A stretch of 34,472 nucleotides of DNA, taken from Monoraphidium neglectum. Taxonomy: Eukaryota > Chlorophyta > Chlorophyceae > Sphaeropleales > Selenastraceae. The stretch spans positions 5,459-39,930 of the forward strand of contig NW_014013490.1 in the NCBI RefSeq assembly GCF_000611645.1, in the 5' to 3' direction. The position numbers were made by a program, and so were the translations under genes. Below the pieces are notes generated by a model. The model was not told where the DNA came from. It made no database searches and was given only the letters and a program-made list of their open reading frames with translations. Shown in pieces: positions 31,490 through 34,472 of the stretch. Position 1 is the stretch's first letter. The number at the start of each line of letters is the position of its first letter.

Positions 31490-32658
31490 CTTTGTCCTGG
31501 CCCGCCACCGCTGCGCTGACGTGCGCGACCTGCTGTGGGGCGCTGCGGGTGAGAACCCCAAAGGGAAGAAGCACCACCCCTCACACCACAGCCACCCCGG
31601 TAGTCATGGCGATGGCCACGGCCATGGCCACGGCGCGCAGCGTGCCGCCGAGTTGCGGGGCGGCGCGGCACTCAGCACACGTGAGGCGGTGGCGCGCTGC
31701 GCCTCGCGGTTGACTTTCTCGCTCGCGCCTGGCACCCCCACCACGTACGCCGGCGCGCTCGAACCCAGCAGCCAGGTGAGCGCACACCCGCTGGTCGCAG
31801 GCGCGCGCATAGGATTTGCTACATGCATGCATCGCCATGCAAGTACAGGTGTGTGCTCCGCCGCTCGCACGATGGCGGCCCTGGGCCGCGCTTCACTTTC
31901 CGTCGAATGCAGCAATGCAACACTTCCCCATGGGCCCCCCACGCTCACCCCTATTACCTCCCCCGTGCACCAGGCGCGCGTTGTGACTGAGCCGCACCCC
32001 CCCTTTCGGGTTGTGCACGTCAACCGTGCGTGGGAGCAGCTGTGCCTGTGGCGGGCGTCCGACGTGCTGGGGCAGACGCTGGCCGTCCTGCAGGGCCCAG
32101 ACACAGACCCCCAGGCGCTGGCGCAGGTCAGGGGCGCCGCGCTAAACTGCGCCCGCACGCAGGTCACCTGCGTCAACTACAGGTGAACGTCACCAATACA
32201 TGGAGTGGGGTGTGGGGTTCCAAAGGTCGCGCGTTTGACGAATCGGGTGCGGGGCTCGATGCATGTGGGGCTCGTCTGAGCAGAAAAGGCCAGACACTCA
32301 TCTGTAGCCTCCCCTGAAATGCAACAGCTCAAAGTCCAGCGCCGGCGCTGCACCACCGGGAGCCCTGCCAATGACCTGCCGCTCCCTTACGCACGCTGCA
32401 CCCAGGAGGGACGGCTCCAAGTTCCTGAACCGCCTGCAGGTGTCACCCCTCTATGGCAGGGACGGCCGCGTGTCGCACCTCCTGGGGGTGCTTACGCCTG
32501 AAGACGTCCCGGGGGCGGCCTGCCTGGCGGCCAGGCGTGCAGTCGCCGGCGCCCAAGTGCAGGCTGAGGGTGGCAGCCGTGTCGACGGCGTGTCCGTCAC
32601 AGTCTTGGAGGCTAGGAAACAGCAGGCTGAAGCTGCGGCTGGCGCAGCCCGCGCATGA
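31490..32658 (+). CDS. PAS protein of LOV descent without the photoactive cysteine
   Basis: Exons 31490-31775, 31974-32182 and 32406-32658 join in phase; the first base of 31490 completes a codon from an upstream exon (probably 30635-30684). The readable part is about 248 aa. It begins FVLARHRCADVRDLLWGAAG, has a His-rich stretch (31566-31634), then a PAS core: PFRVVHVNRAWEQLC, VLGQTLAVLQGPDTD, TCVNYRRDGSKFLNRLQ, VSPLYGRDGRVSHLLGVLTP. This matches LOV domains closely (GRNCRFLQGPETD, NYKKDGTPFWN), including the Asn of NYR-RDG. But the flavin-adduct Cys is Leu (codon 32079-32081) and the Gln of the last strand (GVQ) is Leu. So flavin photochemistry of the usual kind is not expected; it may bind flavin without an adduct or be a dimerisation/sensor PAS. 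A short charged helix ends the protein. Upstream extent and start unproven. Confidence 0.78.
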
Positions 32659-34192
32659 GATGGGCGTTGATGTGACGTGGCTGTGTGTGTTGGACATGTG
32701 ACGTCGGCAGGGCATGTCTACATGCTTCTAACCTCCCCCAAAGAGCATGGGGGCGGCCTGCAGCCAAGAACTTCCTTTTTCTTGGCTCTCGTGGGATGCG
32801 TGCAAAGTTGCTGCAGTTGAGTTGGACCCAGCAGCTTGCCTGCAAATCGCACTGGCGACGCCTTCAATCCCGCTTGTGACGGGCCGCTGAGAATCCTGAT
32901 GCCGACTCGATCAATTATTCAGACACGTGGGCATGACTTGCCGCAACAGACACCGCCTGCTCACCGGCGTAGCTGGCTCACTTTAGGCCATGCGCATCGA
33001 CACAGTTGAGGTCGTCGCATGGCTGCGACTGCCGTGGGCCTTTCTACCCCGCACCCTTCACCCTGCCCGCGTACCCTGCGCAGTGAGTGCGTTGCACCCT
33101 GTGATGGGGGCGCCGTCACTACTTCTCCTCCAGCTATCGCGCCTCTCCCAACATCAGTGCTGTGCGGTGAAAAGCTTGGCTCCCTCCATCCCGCACCTGT
33201 GAACGTTGCAGAGTTGCCGACGGCTCCAGGGCCACGGCCAGCCTTGATGCCGCACATCGTGCCATGAGTGCTGAACCGCATGCTGAGGCAGAGGGGCGTG
33301 CAAGCAGCGGGCATGATCTGGCACAGCTCCTTGGCCTACCTGCCTGTCCACAGGCTCCCCTCAGGCCATATCTTTGGCCAGCACCGCTCCTGCCGCCGTT
33401 GAATGCGACTCTACGTTCCTCATCCCGTGGAGCTGCTTGGCCGTGCATTATGCGGTGAATCGTGTGATGCCTTAGTGTGAGACCGCGTTGCCACCAAGGT
33501 GCCTCCAGCCCTGGCTTTAGCCCCGCAGACTGTGGCTGGCTCCCACAAACCCAATATTGTGCTGAGCAGCCCGTTCACAACCTGATGGCGTGCGGGCATA
33601 GTCGGCCCCCGCCACTCATGAAATGATATTTTGATGAAGCACCCACCGGCACTCGATGTTTTCTGATCCAGCCCCACAGCATGACGCAGCCAACAATGGG
33701 GCTGGCAGACAGATACGTATTGTCACACAACTCCTTGGACCCAACCCCCCTTCTGGCCGACGACCTCAACAAAGAAACACACCGAGGCGCAGTGCGTAAT
33801 TGTGCCGTGCATTCTTGCGCACACGTCGACGGCGACGTTCCAACTTGGGGCTGTCGGCGCGCAGCCACAAGTACGATTATGACAAGATTGAAGTGCGCCA
33901 TCAAGTGTAGCTCAATGCAATTCGCGTTTGCTGCTGGGCACGAAGTCTGTTGATTGCACCCCAGCAAGGAGGCCCCGTGACGAGGATAGCAAGCAAATGC
34001 GAACACGTCTATCCCACAGCCGATCCTCAGAAATCTATCAGCAAGAAAGGATGGTGCAGCAATGGCTTTACAATATACCAGAGCCGCCCCCTCACAGGCC
34101 AGGCCGTCAGCAGCCTCCCGCCACGCAGCATGTCGCTCTGGGCCGGGGTTGTGAGCAGGGCGCGGGGGCGCGGGATGCCAGCCTGGCGTGCG
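32659..34192. other. Convergent intergenic region and 3' UTRs (PAS gene / right-edge gene)
   Basis: 1.5 kb without a supportable coding exon; open frames are short, with no recognisable domain and no phase-matched link to the PAS gene. A minus-strand TGTAA at 34068-34072 fits the gene at the right edge. I find no TGTAA for the PAS gene. Confidence 0.45.
34068..34072 (-). promoter_or_regulatory. Putative polyadenylation signal TGTAA of the right-edge gene (minus strand)
   Basis: TTACA on the plus strand, about 120 nt past the minus-strand stop at 34193-34195. Confidence 0.4.
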
Positions 34193-34472
34193 TTACTCTG
34201 CAAAGTCATGTGACGACACCAGGTACCCCGGCATCTTGATCCTCAGGAACCCCATCACGGCGATGTAGGCGGAAACGCACATGAAGCCGCCCCTGGGTGC
34301 AGGGTGGGGTTGGTGGGGAGAAAGCCACGGCCGGGGGCAGGTCACAGAGTAATGGGGTGCCTCAACTGGCAGGCCCCCATGCATCGCTGCCAATCCGCGC
34401 TGATGCTCACAAGCCTATGAGTATCTTCCGGTACTTTGTCTCCAGGTTTTGGCGATGGGCCACGTCCAGCAT
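34193..34472 (-). CDS. Unrecognised protein, C-terminal part with one membrane segment
   Basis: Two exons on the minus strand, 34411-34472 (cut by the window edge) and 34193-34292, joined TT+G in phase across a GTGAGC...CAG intron. The visible 53 residues read MLDVAHRQNLETKYRKILIG, then a hydrophobic segment (LGGFMCVSAYIAVMGFLRI) and a short tail KMPGYLVSSHDFAE. The Met at the edge may be internal. The basic-then-hydrophobic order suggests a tail or final membrane span. I do not recognise the family, and too little is present for a functional call. Confidence 0.45.

Noticed and set aside
30637..31713. Long open plus-strand frame of about 358 codons upstream of and overlapping the PAS exons
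   Set aside because: No domain, low-complexity composition, and it overlaps the well-supported PAS exon 31490-31775 in another frame. Open by GC bias.

Overview
The window is nuclear DNA of a GC-rich green alga (core Chlorophyta). The evidence is dense GT-AG introns with 'gtgagt/gtgggc' donors, a plant/algal-type class I fructose-bisphosphate aldolase, a bS21-like organellar ribosomal protein, and the green-algal polyadenylation word TGTAA, found about 80-300 nt past several stops. I cannot name a species. There are no operons, tRNAs, CRISPR arrays or recognisable transposons. I built the gene models by joining splice sites so that phase and family similarity agree; in every complete model the exon lengths sum to a multiple of three.

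Layout, left to right. (1) 1-917 (+): 3' end of class I aldolase. (2) 1831-3973 (-): TUG/ASPSCR1-type UBX protein, a p97/Cdc48 cofactor. (3) 4339-11058 (+): 19-exon RPN2, the largest scaffold of the 26S proteasome cap. (4) 11753-17009 (+): voltage-gated K+ channel with a cyclic-nucleotide-binding domain, interrupted by a low-complexity insertion and followed by a polyQ tail. (5) 18004-18999 (-): DPM1, dolichol-phosphate mannose synthase. (6) 19382-21385 (+): membrane-anchored SAM-dependent methyltransferase. (7) 22383-24966 (-): bS21-like ribosomal protein with a very long C-terminal extension. (8) 25375-26017 (+): bS6, mitochondrial type. (9) 27342-30127 (-): leucine-rich, F-box-like protein. 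(10) 31490-32658 (+, first exon uncertain): PAS protein derived from a LOV domain but lacking the photoactive cysteine. (11) 34193-34472 (-): C-terminus of an unrecognised membrane protein.

From gene 2 onward most genes lie in head-to-head pairs with 365-410 bp between start codons: UBX/RPN2, DPM1/methyltransferase and bS21/bS6; LRR/PAS is a looser fourth pair. In the first three pairs the partners work in the same process (ubiquitin-proteasome; glycosylation, hypothetically; organellar translation), so shared promoters may co-express them. Convergent gene ends are separated by 0.9-1.5 kb of 3' UTR or intergenic sequence.

Most worth a second look: the Cys-less LOV-like protein with a His-rich leader, the enlarged bS21, the insertion inside the channel's ligand-binding domain, the possible glycan methyltransferase sharing a promoter with DPM1, and a 95-bp uninterrupted alternating purine-pyrimidine tract in a channel intron.
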